A stretch of DNA of 64,000 nucleotides from Micromonospora zingiberis (GCF_004331455.1 NZ_SJJR01000023.1:1-64000), one strand, 5' to 3'. Numbered from the stretch's first letter, positions 51,263-60,006 are shown. Numbers and translations: made by a program. The notes: generated from the letters alone by a model not told the origin.

Positions 51263-52263
51263 TGCCCGGCATGGGTGCCACCGCTGCCGAAGAAACTCCT
51301 GTGTCCGGTCCCGCCGCCGCAGACCTGCACGTGGTCGTGCTCGCCGGTGGTCTGTCGTACGAGCGTGACGTGTCGCTGCGCTCGGGCCGCCGGGTGCTCG
51401 ACGCGCTGCGGTCGGTCGGAGTGGAGGCCGAGCTACGCGATGCCGACGTGGCGCTGCTGCCGGCGCTGGCCGCCGACCCGCCGCACGCCGTGGTGATCGC
51501 GCTGCATGGTGCGACCGGGGAGGACGGATCGCTACGTGGCGTCCTGGACCTCTGCGGCATCCCGTACGTCGGGTGTGACGCCCGGGCATCCCGCCTCGCC
51601 TGGGACAAGCCGTCCGCCAAGGCGGTGCTCCGGGAAGCCGGCATCGCCACCCCCGACTGGGTCGCGCTGCCACACGACCGGTTCAGCGAGCTGGGCGCGG
51701 TGGCAGTGCTGGACCGCATCGTCGACCGGCTGGGTTTGCCGTTGATGGTGAAGCCCGCCCAGGGCGGCTCCGGCCTCGGCGCCGCCGTGGTCCGGGACGC
51801 CGGGTCGCTGCCGGCCGCCATGGTCGGTTGTTTCGCGTACGACCCCACCGCGCTCGTGGAACGCTACGTCCCCGGCATGGACGTCGCCGTCACCATCATC
51901 GACCTGGGCGATGGCCCACAGGCCCTGCCGCCGGTCGAGATCGTGCCCCGCAACGGTGTCTACGACTATGCCGCGCGCTACACCGCCGGACGCACCACAT
52001 GGCACACGCCTGCCCGCCTCGACCCGGAGGTCGCTGAAACGGTGCGCCAGGTCGCGCTCGCCGCCCACACGGCGCTCGGGCTACGCGACCTCAGCCGGGT
52101 CGACCTCATCGTCGACTCGACCGGCCAGCCACACGTCCTGGAGGTCAACGTCTCCCCGGGGATGACCGAGACGTCGCTGCTGCCACTGGCAGTACAGGCA
52201 GCCGGGCTGGATTTCGGGCGGGTGATCGGCGCCCTGGTCGCCCGGGCCGCAGCCCGCCGCTGA
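51259..52263 (+). CDS. ATP-grasp ligase, D-alanine--D-alanine ligase-like
   Basis: Predicted 334 residues. The pre-ATP-grasp start is LHVVVLAGGLSYERDVSLRS, with VIALHGATGEDGSLRGVL and PYVGCDARASRLAWDKPSAK, then PLMVKPAQGGSGLGAAVV, LVERYVPGMDVAVTII, RVDLIVDSTGQPHVLEVNVSPGMTET. These are the metal, ATP and D-Ala contact segments of the Ddl family. Since the cell has presumably a primary ddl elsewhere, this may be a second copy or a related dipeptide ligase. Coupled to the upstream aminotransferase, which suggests that the two act together on an amino acid. Confidence 0.8.
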   Translation: MMPGMGATAAEETPVSGPAAADLHVVVLAGGLSYERDVSLRSGRRVLDALRSVGVEAELRDADVALLPALAADPPHAVVIALHGATGEDGSLRGVLDLCGIPYVGCDARASRLAWDKPSAKAVLREAGIATPDWVALPHDRFSELGAVAVLDRIVDRLGLPLMVKPAQGGSGLGAAVVRDAGSLPAAMVGCFAYDPTALVERYVPGMDVAVTIIDLGDGPQALPPVEIVPRNGVYDYAARYTAGRTTWHTPARLDPEVAETVRQVALAAHTALGLRDLSRVDLIVDSTGQPHVLEVNVSPGMTETSLLPLAVQAAGLDFGRVIGALVARAAARR

Positions 52264-52301
52264 CCGGCCCTCCGGTCGCCGCTACGGAAGCCGGACACCA
52301 C

Positions 52302-53312
52302 CTACGGCGTTCCGGACTTGCCAGGCGTACCGGCGGTGCCGTCCGAGCCGTCCGCCGTCGGCGGGTCGTCCGGGCTCGGCTTCGACGGCGCAGACTCCCC
52401 CTGCGCCTCTTCCTCCAGTACTTCGGTCCCGTCGCGCGCCGTCCCCCCGGTCGCCTCCTCTGGGCGGCTGGCGGGGGCGTCAGCGTCGTCCGCGGCGGCC
52501 TCCTGCTCCGAGATGCTGTCGCCGGTACCCGGCTGTGGTGTCGGCGCCTCGGTCGGGCCGGCTGACGGCGCTGTTGTCTGCGCGTCCGATGCCGTCGCCG
52601 CGTCCGTGGGCCCACTCACGACGCCCGGCACATCGGGTGGCTCAGCCGTCTCTCCGATGGCGTCCAGGAGCGACCCACCCTCGGTCGGTTGCTCCTGCCT
52701 CGGCGCCGACTGGGCGGCAAGGCTGGACGGAGCCTGCCACTGGATCCGGGGCGGCTCCGCCAGCGGGCGCCCCCCGAACTCCGCCAGCCACGCGGCCACC
52801 AGGGCCAGATTCTCCCGCCACTTGTCCTCGGAGATGGGCGGCAGGATCGAATCCCAGAGCGAGAGGAAGGTGCCCCGCAGCTGGAGCCGCCCGTACGGTC
52901 GGGCGAGGAACCACATGTGCAGGTGCGCCGACCCGTCACCCCAGCGGTTGACGTGCACCCGGGCCACCCCGTCCAACGAGCGGATGGCCCGTTCGAGCCG
53001 TACCGTCATCACGCCCAGCTCGGCAGCGAGCAGATTGGGCAGATCGCCGAGGTCCAGGTGCGACCGGGACTCCAGGATGAGAACCATCGGCAGGCCAGTG
53101 GGACGGTCCATGGCGCGTACGCGCCACCGCTCACCAACCCAGATGTACGCGTCGTCCGGCGCCTGGCAGGCAGTGCATTCCCGGTGCGCCTCGCCCTTGC
53201 GGGGCGGTTCGACCGGGACCGGCTCGTCGAGGCGTTTGACCCGTAGGTCACCCTCGAAAGGGAAGGACGGCCACTGAGTGAAGTCCGGGACTGAGGGAGG
53301 GGTGTCGGGCAC
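52302..53312 (-). CDS. HIT-fold protein with acidic disordered tail
   Basis: Predicted 336 residues. Residues ~30-180 have HIT-like features: RECTACQAPDDAYIWVG with a CxxC pair, a hydrophobic strand LPMVLILESRSHLDLGDL, and HVNRWGDGSAHLHMWFLARP, which carries the H-x-H-x(W) signature of nucleotide hydrolases or transferases. The last ~150 residues are disordered, rich in Pro, Asp, Glu and Ser (AAADDADAPASRPEEATGG). GTG at 53312 is my choice; a start 27 bases upstream is possible. Function unknown. Confidence 0.75.
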   Translation of the reverse strand: MPDTPPSVPDFTQWPSFPFEGDLRVKRLDEPVPVEPPRKGEAHRECTACQAPDDAYIWVGERWRVRAMDRPTGLPMVLILESRSHLDLGDLPNLLAAELGVMTVRLERAIRSLDGVARVHVNRWGDGSAHLHMWFLARPYGRLQLRGTFLSLWDSILPPISEDKWRENLALVAAWLAEFGGRPLAEPPRIQWQAPSSLAAQSAPRQEQPTEGGSLLDAIGETAEPPDVPGVVSGPTDAATASDAQTTAPSAGPTEAPTPQPGTGDSISEQEAAADDADAPASRPEEATGGTARDGTEVLEEEAQGESAPSKPSPDDPPTADGSDGTAGTPGKSGTP

Positions 53313-53490
53313 GACGCTGACCCTAACCGAGTGCAGCACCCGCTGTCCCTACCCGAATTGACTTCGCCTCCACTGCCGAGCGAGTGACGTGACTACCGCC
53401 GCCCACCGGTTGTCCCCAGAGATATCCACAGGCTGACGAACACTCCCGTCGCGACCGTCAAGCCCGCATCGACAAGGGGTTTCGGCGCGT

Positions 53491-53504
53491 GTTTCACGTG
53501 AAAC
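53491..53504. promoter_or_regulatory. parS site 1
   Basis: Exact gtttcacgtgaaac core. ParB-binding centromere; 89 bases before the second site. Confidence 0.95.
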
Positions 53505-53514
53505 GGCGACAGCC

Positions 53515-53536
53515 TGTGGATAACTGGTGTGGATAA
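53515..53536 (-). promoter_or_regulatory. Pair of DnaA boxes between two parS sites
   Basis: tgtggataa at 53515-53523 and 53528-53536, both exact, four bases apart; atatccaca (one mismatch) is at 53422-53430. They lie between parS sites 1 and 2. Confidence 0.6.
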
Positions 53537-53592
53537 CATCGCTGGAGATTCTGTCGCTGTGACGTACCTCCCGACCGGGCCGCCAGGGCGCC

Positions 53593-53606
53593 GTTTCACG
53601 TGAAAC
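53593..53606. promoter_or_regulatory. parS site 2
   Basis: Exact gtttcacgtgaaac, 102 bases from site 1 (start to start). Confidence 0.95.
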
Positions 53607-53899
53607 AGCGCCGGCTCGTTGGCCACGGATGTCGGCGTCGATGCGGGCCCGTGGGTCAGGATCGCTCCCTCCCAACGGCATCTCAGGGGGACGAGGAGCC
53701 GAGCCCACGTCGGCCGACCCGTTTTGACAGGCAGCCACGCCGCTGTCCCTCGGGCCCGGCGTCATATTCCAACCGGGCTCGCCGTATGCCGCCGAGACTT
53801 CCCTAGCGCCAGCACTTCGCGGAGACCGTAGCGCCCCGGACGGTGCCGGCGACCTCGGCGACGCCAGCGGCACGACGGGACTCACGCGGCATGGCGAAA

Positions 53900-54011
53900 C
53901 TGACGGCGCGGCGCGCTGACGGCGCGACGGGCTGACGGTGCGGCGCGCTGACGGCGCGACGGGCTGACGGCGCGACGGGCTGACGGCGCGACGGGCTGAC
54001 GGCGCGACGGG
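53900..54011. repeat. 16-bp tandem repeat, seven units
   Basis: Unit ctgacggcgcgacggg repeated from 53900 to 54011, with units 1 and 3 ending gcgcg instead of gacggg. Unit length is not a multiple of three. Confidence 0.9.
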
Positions 54012-54258
54012 CTGACGGCGCCAGTGCTGACACTGGGCCGGTGCGGCACACGCTGGGGCCGGGCAAGAGCGGACGCCCGATGCGGATGGACGGCAGCCTG
54101 AGGCACTAGCTGAGTGTGGCGGCGGCCCAGCTCGACCACGCGGGGTGGTCGAAGTTGAGGCACTGGCGACTGTGGCGGCGGGTGCCGACAGCGGCGGTGT
54201 GTCGGGCGCGCGGCCTTGGGCGCTGGCGGCAGCGGCGACGCTGAGACGCAAGGGGACG

Positions 54259-54537
54259 AGGTTCTGTCTCGCGGATCTTGTTGGTCGGGGACGGCGGGTG
54301 GGCCGATCGACGTTCGACGAGTCCAGCAAGGCGTGGAAGTGGGTACCGAGCATGTCGTACCTGGCCGCCTGGTCGCGCCCGTCCTTGCGCCGTTGAAGCC
54401 ACGTTCGACCTCGCTGCGTTACTCGCCCACAGCGCGGTCCGCCATCGCTGGGCGGACTCCCGATCCCAACCACGGATCTTGGTACGAGACGGCCGCCATG
54501 AGGGCCGTCTCGTACCAAGATCCGCGAGACCGAACCT
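54259..54537. repeat. 22-bp inverted repeat flanking a 235-bp segment
   Basis: aggttctgtctcgcggatct tg (54259-54280) has its reverse complement with one mismatch at 54516-54537. Part of the right copy is also the outer part of the hairpin at 54473-54524. It has the layout of a small palindromic or MITE-like element, but no target-site duplication is obvious. Confidence 0.55.
54473..54524. repeat. 22-bp perfect hairpin in the parS-rich region
   Basis: cggatcttggtacgagacgg cc (54473-54494) and its exact complement (54503-54524), loop of eight bases. Much stronger than a typical terminator, with no gene directly upstream. Confidence 0.85.
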
Positions 54538-54588
54538 AACGGCAAGGACGGCGACGGGGGCCGTGGGGACGGTGGTGTTGGCGGCCGT

Positions 54589-54750
54589 GGTGGCGACGGT
54601 GACGGTGACGGTGGCGACGGTGACGGTGGCGACGGTGACGGCGGTGACGGCGGTGACGGCGGCGACGGCGGTGACGGCGGCGGCGGTGACGGCGGCGGCG
54701 GCGGTGACGGCGGCGACGACGACGATGGCCGTGGCGGCGGTGACGGCGGC
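54589..54750. repeat. GGTGACGGC-type simple repeat
   Basis: Many 6- and 9-base units of the kind ggtgac(ggc) through about 160 bases, coding Gly-Asp-Gly in one frame and polyproline/serine on the other strand. Slippage-prone; no real gene. Confidence 0.8.
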
Positions 54751-55047
54751 GGGCCGTGGCGCCCGCCGTGGGTGGGGGCGAGTATCGGGATCTCCTTGGC
54801 GCCGGCGTCCTCACCCGCACCCTCGACCCGCCGGCTCTCCCGCCTCCCGCGCTTCCACACGACGTGGCGGCGAGTCAATGTGGGCGGCCTGATCGCCGTC
54901 GTCCGAACGTCACCACACATGCAGCTCGGGGCGACGGTGGTGAACTGTGGCGTGCTGGGGTAGCGGGCCACCCGCAACAGAGGGCAGCCCTACTGCGCTT
55001 CAACCCGGCTCGCCGTAGCAGCAGCACGGCCGCCACTGCGCTCGCCG

Positions 55048-55129
55048 CGAGCACGCCGAGCACGGCGGACACGGCGAGCACGGCGGACACGGCGAGCACG
55101 GCGGACACGGCGGACACGGCGGACACGGC
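55048..55129. repeat. 9-bp tandem repeat gcggacacg / gcgagcacg
   Basis: About nine units, alternating gcgagcacg and gcggacacg. Ends 22 bases before parS site 3. Confidence 0.8.
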
Positions 55130-55151
55130 AATCTGCCACGATGGGGCCGCC

Positions 55152-55165
55152 GTTTCACGTGAAAC
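55152..55165. promoter_or_regulatory. parS site 3
   Basis: Exact gtttcacgtgaaac, between the repeat arrays and parB. Confidence 0.95.
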
Positions 55166-55771
55166 GCGCCCGGTATCGGTGTACGGGGTTCCCGTGCAGA
55201 ACGAGGTCCGCCAGACGTACATAGGCCGGATGTCTGCCGCTTCGGCGCGGTCGGCGGCGGACGCAGTGGCCTCCTCCCTCCTCTTCTCACGCTGGTTCAC
55301 CCACACCCCCGGGGCGGTGCTCGGATCGGGGCCAGAGCCCTGCCCGGCCGCAGCGGGCCGCAGGTCGGCTCACCGTTTCGGCGGCATGGCGGTGTCCCGG
55401 GCATCGGAAGTCCACCATTCCGCCGGAACCGAGTTGATCAACCCGAAGACGGTCGGCAGCAGAGCGCGATCGACCAGCGGCGCCGACGAATGCCCAACAT
55501 GTGCGGGGCACCCCGCCACCGCTCCGGAGCCTGAACGACGGTCGGCGCTACGGACAGGCACAGGTGGGGCGCCTGAACGTACCGGCCTGGCAGAACCTCC
55601 TCCGGCTGGTCACCAGTTCAAGCCGAGACGGGTCCGGGGTACTGGTCGACGCCGACCACCCCAACGGATTCCGCGAGACGTGACTTGGGACGCTGCCCAG
55701 CCCGCCGTCATCAGGGCAGAGGCCGTGCCGGGAGCAAGCGGTAGCTCGCGATCCTCCAACTACATCGAGAA

Positions 55772-55801
55772 CGGCCGCACCTCCCGAAGGAGATGCGGCC
55801 G
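55772..55801 (-). terminator. Terminator after parB
   Basis: A cggccgca ... tgcggccg stem with further cctcc/ggag pairing, around 20-49 bases after the parB stop at 55821. Confidence 0.6.
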
Positions 55802-55820
55802 CTTGCGCCGGGGCTGGGGT

Positions 55821-56831
55821 TCAGCCCTCCGGCTGTTGCTGGTTGACCCCGATGATGTCGACGATCCGCTCCAGGTCGTCCACCGTCGCGAACTCGATGG
55901 TGATTTTGCCCTTGCTCCGCCCGATGTCGACCTTGACGCGGGTGTCGAAGCGGTCGGAGAGCCGATCGGCGAGATCGTCCAGCCCGGGAGCATGCGGCTT
56001 CGCGCGTCGCTTCGCCGACTCCTTCTTGCCCGTCCCCTCGCTCAGCGAGAGCGCGACGATTTCCTCCGTGGCCCGTACCGACAGTCCTTCGGCCACGATC
56101 CGCAGCGCGAGCTGTTCCTGCGCCTGCGGGTCCTCCAGGCTCAGCAGTGCGCGGGCGTGTCCCGCCGAGAGCACTCCGGCGGCGACCCGCCGCTGCACCT
56201 GTGCCGGCAGGTTCAGCAGCCGGATGGTGTTGGAGATCTGCGGCCGGCTGCGGCCGATCCGGCGGGCCAACTCCTCGTGGGTCGCACCGAACTCCTCCAG
56301 CAACTGCTGGTAGGCCGCAGCCTCCTCCAGCGGGTTGAGGTTGGCCCGGTGGATGTTTTCCAGCAGCGCGTCGCGCAGCATGGCGTCGTCGCGGGTGTCC
56401 CGCACGATCGCCGGGATGGTTTCCCGATCGACGGCCTGGGCAGCCCGCCAGCGCCGCTCACCCATGACGAGTTCGAACTTCTCGTCATCGAGCTGCCGCA
56501 CCACGATCGGTTGGAGGAAGCCGACCTCCCGGATGGAGGTCTTCAGTTCCTCCAGCGCTTCCTCGTCGAAGACCTGCCGGGGCTGCTTCGGGTTGGGCAC
56601 GATCGAGTCGACCGGGATTTCGGCGAAGCGTGCGCCGGGCACCGGGCTCAGAATCGGATCAGGCTCGGTCGCCGGAGCTGGCGATGGCACGGCGGGTGGT
56701 ACGTCGGCGGTCGACACTCCGCTCGCTGCGGCCGGGATCACGGCGGAGCCAGCACCCGCCTCCGGTGCCGGCCCGGTCGGGATCAGCGCACCCAGGCCCC
56801 GTCCCAGACCGCCCCGAGGACGGTTCTTCAT
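55821..56831 (-). CDS. parB: Chromosome partitioning protein ParB
   Basis: Predicted 336 residues. The N-terminal CTP-binding domain has IPVDSIVPNPKQPRQVFDEE, VGFLQPIVVRQLDDEKFELV, and GERRWRAAQ with the ENIHRANLNPLEEAAAYQQL block. The helix-turn-helix follows (THEELARRIGRSRPQISNTIRLL). It binds parS, of which five exact copies are in the window. ParB loads condensin and works with ParA. The C-terminal dimerisation domain is typical. Ten codons are lost if the ATG at 56831 is wrong; it is the first good start. It lies 27 bases after parA. Confidence 0.96.
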   Translation of the reverse strand: MKNRPRGGLGRGLGALIPTGPAPEAGAGSAVIPAAASGVSTADVPPAVPSPAPATEPDPILSPVPGARFAEIPVDSIVPNPKQPRQVFDEEALEELKTSIREVGFLQPIVVRQLDDEKFELVMGERRWRAAQAVDRETIPAIVRDTRDDAMLRDALLENIHRANLNPLEEAAAYQQLLEEFGATHEELARRIGRSRPQISNTIRLLNLPAQVQRRVAAGVLSAGHARALLSLEDPQAQEQLALRIVAEGLSVRATEEIVALSLSEGTGKKESAKRRAKPHAPGLDDLADRLSDRFDTRVKVDIGRSKGKITIEFATVDDLERIVDIIGVNQQQPEG

Positions 56832-56858
56832 GCCACGCCTCCCAGCGCCTCGTCCGCA

Positions 56859-58139
56859 CTACGCATTCCGGCTCACCGGCTCCTTGACGCCCCGCTCGGC
56901 AATTTCCTGGGCCGCCTCGAAGTAGCTTGTCGCACCCCGTGAACCGGGATCGTAGGTCATCACCGACTGGCCGTAGCTGGGCGCCTCGGAGACCCGGACG
57001 TTACGCGGAATCACCGCCTGGAGCACCTTGTCGCCGAAGTGGTTCCGCACGTCCTGCTCGACCGCGTCGGCGAGCCGGGTACGGCGGTCGTACATGGTGA
57101 GCAGGATGGTGGAGACCTCAAGCCGGGGGTTGAGGTGTTGCCGGACCAGGTTGATGTTGTTGATCAGCTGGTTCAGCCCTTCGAGCGCGTAGTACTCGCA
57201 CTGGATCGGGATGAGGACCTCCTGGGCGGCGACCAACGCGTTCACCGTCAGCAGGCCCAGCGAGGGCGGACAGTCGATGAAGACGTAGTCGAAGTGCCCG
57301 GGGTAGGCGGTGATGGCCCGGGCCAGTCGCGATTCACGGGCCACCACGGACACCAGCTCGATCTCCGCGCCAGCGAGGTCGATCGTGGCCGGTACGCACC
57401 AGAGGTTGGGGATGCCCTCGACCGCTTGGGCCACGTCCTCCAGCGGCACGCTGTTGATAAGGCAGTCGTACACGTCGGGCACGCCGGTGTGGTGCGGGAC
57501 GTTGAGTCCGGTGGAGGCGTTGCCCTGCGGGTCGAGGTCGACCACGAGCACCCGGTTTCCGTGCAGGGCGAGCGCCACTGCCAGGTTGACCGTGGTCGTG
57601 GTCTTACCCACGCCGCCCTTCTGGTTCGCGACGCACATGACCCGGGTCCGCTCCGGCCGAGGCATGGTCACCTCGCCACTGGGATTCAGGATCTGCACGG
57701 CGCGCATCGCCTCCATAGCCAACGGTGGGTCATCCTCTTCGCGCGTCGGGGTTTCACGTGAAACGTACGCGGCCTCGGCGGCCGTCGGGTCGTAGGGCCC
57801 GGCGGGCGTGTCGGACCCGGGCCGGGGCTCCGGCACCGGCTGGTACGACGTCGCGGACTCGAAGCGTGCCGACGCCGAGGTGTTTCGGCGCATCGGGATC
57901 ACGCGTGCGTCCGGGCTGGCGTTGGCCGGGCGGCCCGCACCCTCTGGCGCCTCTCGCCCGGCCGATTCCTCCCCGGCCGGGTTCCAGGGCACCCCGGGCG
58001 GGGGAGCCTCCCGGCGGGACGCTGACGGGTCCTGCGGGGCCCCGGAGGGCCGCCAACCCGGGTATTCGGTTTCACGTGAAACAGGGTCGCCCGCTGACCC
58101 GGTCACGCGCGGATCGTCATACCTGCCGTCGTCATGCAC
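56859..58139 (-). CDS. parA: Chromosome partitioning ATPase ParA with N-terminal extension
   Basis: Predicted 426 residues if GTG at 58139 is used. The ATPase begins at MCVANQKGGVGKTTTTVNLA (deviant Walker A), followed by VLVVDLDPQGNASTGLN, YVFIDCPPSLGLLTVNALVA, ILLTMYDRRTRLADAVEQ and VIPRNVRVSEAPSYGQSVMTYD. About 165 residues precede it, disordered, and contain VSRET twice because two parS sites are read in frame. The true start might be inside (for example Met before RRNTSASARF or PRPERTRVMC). ParA binds DNA and drives ParB-parS complexes apart. Confidence 0.9.
   Translation of the reverse strand: MHDDGRYDDPRVTGSAGDPVSRETEYPGWRPSGAPQDPSASRREAPPPGVPWNPAGEESAGREAPEGAGRPANASPDARVIPMRRNTSASARFESATSYQPVPEPRPGSDTPAGPYDPTAAEAAYVSRETPTREEDDPPLAMEAMRAVQILNPSGEVTMPRPERTRVMCVANQKGGVGKTTTTVNLAVALALHGNRVLVVDLDPQGNASTGLNVPHHTGVPDVYDCLINSVPLEDVAQAVEGIPNLWCVPATIDLAGAEIELVSVVARESRLARAITAYPGHFDYVFIDCPPSLGLLTVNALVAAQEVLIPIQCEYYALEGLNQLINNINLVRQHLNPRLEVSTILLTMYDRRTRLADAVEQDVRNHFGDKVLQAVIPRNVRVSEAPSYGQSVMTYDPGSRGATSYFEAAQEIAERGVKEPVSRNA
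57751..57764. promoter_or_regulatory. parS site 4, inside parA
   Basis: Exact gtttcacgtgaaac in the parA coding frame, read as YVSRETP on the minus strand. Confidence 0.95.
58069..58082. promoter_or_regulatory. parS site 5, inside the parA 5' end
   Basis: Exact gtttcacgtgaaac, read as PVSRETE on the minus strand if translation starts at 58139; otherwise in the leader. Confidence 0.95.
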
Positions 58140-58378
58140 CTGTCATCCCTGCCCGCTTCGGATGGTCGGTCCGCACCCGTCAGCCGGGCCACTCGCGCTG
58201 TCTCGCAGAGGTGTCGCCCGGCAGGAGCGGCAAGCCCGGAGAGATCCATCGCCGCCCGCTCCACACTATCGACGCGCGGCCAGCCTACGGCCCATGGGCG
58301 TGGCCGGTCCATGTTGAGTTCGCAACCCGCCGGCCGGGGACGCATCATCGGTGACGCCAAGAGCAACGTGAAGCGCGT

Positions 58379-59200
58379 TCACCGTCGGTGGCGGGACCGG
58401 TCGCTACGGGTCTTCTTCGCCGACTTCCGGGACGTCGGCCCCACCATGCGCTCGCGCACGATCTCGACCACGACGGTGGGCGGGTCCACGATCCCTTCCC
58501 CGCACCGATGCAGCACCGGCTCTGCGCCACCGAGGCGATGTACCGCAGGAGCGTGCTCGACGACCTCGTCGGCCGCCGAGGCGCCCTTGAGAGCCACGAG
58601 TCGCCCGCCGGCGACCGTCAGCGGCAAGCACCACGCGGCCAGCCGGTCCAGGGGCGCCACCGCCCGGGCGGTCACCACGTCACCCTGCACCGGCTCGGGC
58701 CCGGCGGCGGCCTCCTCGGCCCGTCCGCGCAGCACCCGTACCGAATCGTGTAGCCCCAGGGCGTCCACCGCTTCGTCAAGGAAGGCGGTGCGACGGGCCA
58801 GCGGTTCGAGAAGCGTCACCTGAAGGTCGGGACGGGCGATGGCGAGCACCAGCCCGGGCAGTCCGGCCCCGGACCCCACGTCGATCAGGGACGCGCCGCT
58901 CGGGATCAGTTCACCCACCACCGCGCAGTTCAGTAGGTGCCGGTCCCAGATCCGAGGTGCCTCGCGGGGTCCGATCAGTCCGCGTACCACCCCGTCGGTA
59001 GCCAGCAGTTCGGCGTACGCGGCAGCCAGGTCGAGGCGGTCGCCGAAGAGTCGCCGGGCCGCCTCGGCCAGGTCGGGGGGCAACACCGCCACGGTCGGGT
59101 CGGGCGCCGATCCGGGCTGACCGGCATGGACAGCCGGCGGCCCGGGCGGCGTGCCACCCGGGCCGGACGGTGTACCACCCGTGAGGTTGTCTCGGCTCAC
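58379..59200 (-). CDS. rsmG: 16S rRNA (guanine527-N7)-methyltransferase RsmG
   Basis: Predicted 273 residues. SAM-binding motif LIDVGSGAGLPGLVLAIARP, RIWDRHLLNCAVVGELIPSG before it, then VTLLEPLARRTAFLDEAVD and VVTARAVAPLDRLAAWCLPL. It methylates G527 of 16S rRNA (streptomycin response). The GTG at 59200 is four bases after the jag stop; about 35 disordered residues precede the domain. The C-terminal tail (KSAKKTRSDRSRHRR) is basic. Confidence 0.93.
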   Translation of the reverse strand: MSRDNLTGGTPSGPGGTPPGPPAVHAGQPGSAPDPTVAVLPPDLAEAARRLFGDRLDLAAAYAELLATDGVVRGLIGPREAPRIWDRHLLNCAVVGELIPSGASLIDVGSGAGLPGLVLAIARPDLQVTLLEPLARRTAFLDEAVDALGLHDSVRVLRGRAEEAAAGPEPVQGDVVTARAVAPLDRLAAWCLPLTVAGGRLVALKGASAADEVVEHAPAVHRLGGAEPVLHRCGEGIVDPPTVVVEIVRERMVGPTSRKSAKKTRSDRSRHRR

Positions 59201-59204
59201 CCGC

Positions 59205-59792
59205 TCAGCCCGCGGGCCGGACGACGATACGCCGGTTGGGCTCGACACCTTCGGACTCGCTCTCCACCCCGTCGATCGCGTTGACCACGTCGTGTACGCA
59301 CTTGCGCTCGAACGCCGACATCGCCTCCAGCCGTACCGCCTCGCCGTGCTCCTTGACCTTCTCGACGGCGTTCCGCGCGACCGCGGCGAGTTCCTTGCGC
59401 CGGTTGGCCCGGTAGCCCCCGACGTCGAGCAGCAGCCGGCTCGGCGACCCGGTCTGCCGGAAGACGGCGAGTCGGGCCAGTTCCTGAAGCGCCTCAAGGG
59501 TGGCGCCCCGCTGGCCGACGAGGTTCTGCAGGCGGCCACCGACCACCTCGACCACCGGACGACCACCCGACACCAACTCGTCGATGTCACCGTCGTAGTC
59601 GAGGATGTCGAGTAGTCCTTCGACGTAGTCGGCAGCGATCTCGCTCTGCCGGAACAGGTCGCCTTCGCCCGCGCCCTTGGACGGCGCCGTCGCCGTCTCG
59701 GTCTCCTCAGGCTCGCCGTCGACCGGAGCCGTCGTCGTCGGCTCGTCGTCGTCCAGGGGCTGGTCGGCGCGGGGGATGCTGGTGTCGGTCAC
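59205..59792 (-). CDS. jag: Jag/KhpB RNA-binding protein
   Basis: Predicted 195 residues. An acidic N terminus (TDTSIPRADQPLDDDEP) is followed by the KH domain (VEVVGGRLQNLVGQRGATLEALQELARL) and an R3H domain (AVRLEAMSAFERKCVHDVV, then SEGVEPNRRIVVRP). It partners KhpA and binds RNA, affecting cell division and envelope in other Gram-positives. ATG at 59792; the gene lies between yidC and rsmG as in relatives. Confidence 0.94.
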   Translation of the reverse strand: MTDTSIPRADQPLDDDEPTTTAPVDGEPEETETATAPSKGAGEGDLFRQSEIAADYVEGLLDILDYDGDIDELVSGGRPVVEVVGGRLQNLVGQRGATLEALQELARLAVFRQTGSPSRLLLDVGGYRANRRKELAAVARNAVEKVKEHGEAVRLEAMSAFERKCVHDVVNAIDGVESESEGVEPNRRIVVRPAG

Positions 59793-60006
59793 GGTGTCAT
59801 CTCCGTACTCGCTCGGCCGGACCTGAGGTCCGCTGGTTTCCCGGGGCCGGCGGGACGTCGCCGGTGCCCACGGGCACGTCTGTAGGGCGAGTCTCGCCCG
59901 TTCACCGCGTCCTGCGCGGCGCTTCGCGCTTGCGGCGCCTGCCCTGTGGGCGGCTGCACGTCACGCGGCGGGCCGCCGCCGGCTTCCCGGCGACGGCCCG
60001 GATCGT

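Larger units (their letters stand above)
53313..55771. other. 2.5-kb gene-free region with parS sites, DnaA boxes and repeats
   Basis: Several long frames are open on both strands, as expected at this GC content, but none has a family signature, a good ribosome binding site, or plausible amino-acid composition. The region contains three exact parS sites, two DnaA boxes, a 16-bp tandem repeat, GGTGAC-type and 9-bp simple repeats and long inverted repeats. It is situated between the HIT-like gene and parB and is probably a partition/origin-related landscape. Confidence 0.6.

Noticed and set aside
53349..54977. Minus-strand frame of 542 codons in the parS-rich region
   Set aside because: Composed of polyproline/serine and repeat translation, with no family motif or start context. 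It is open because stop codons are rare at this GC content.
54756..56942. Plus-strand frame of 728 codons across the parB region
   Set aside because: It runs antisense to parB and its composition is arginine/proline-like; parB is unambiguous.
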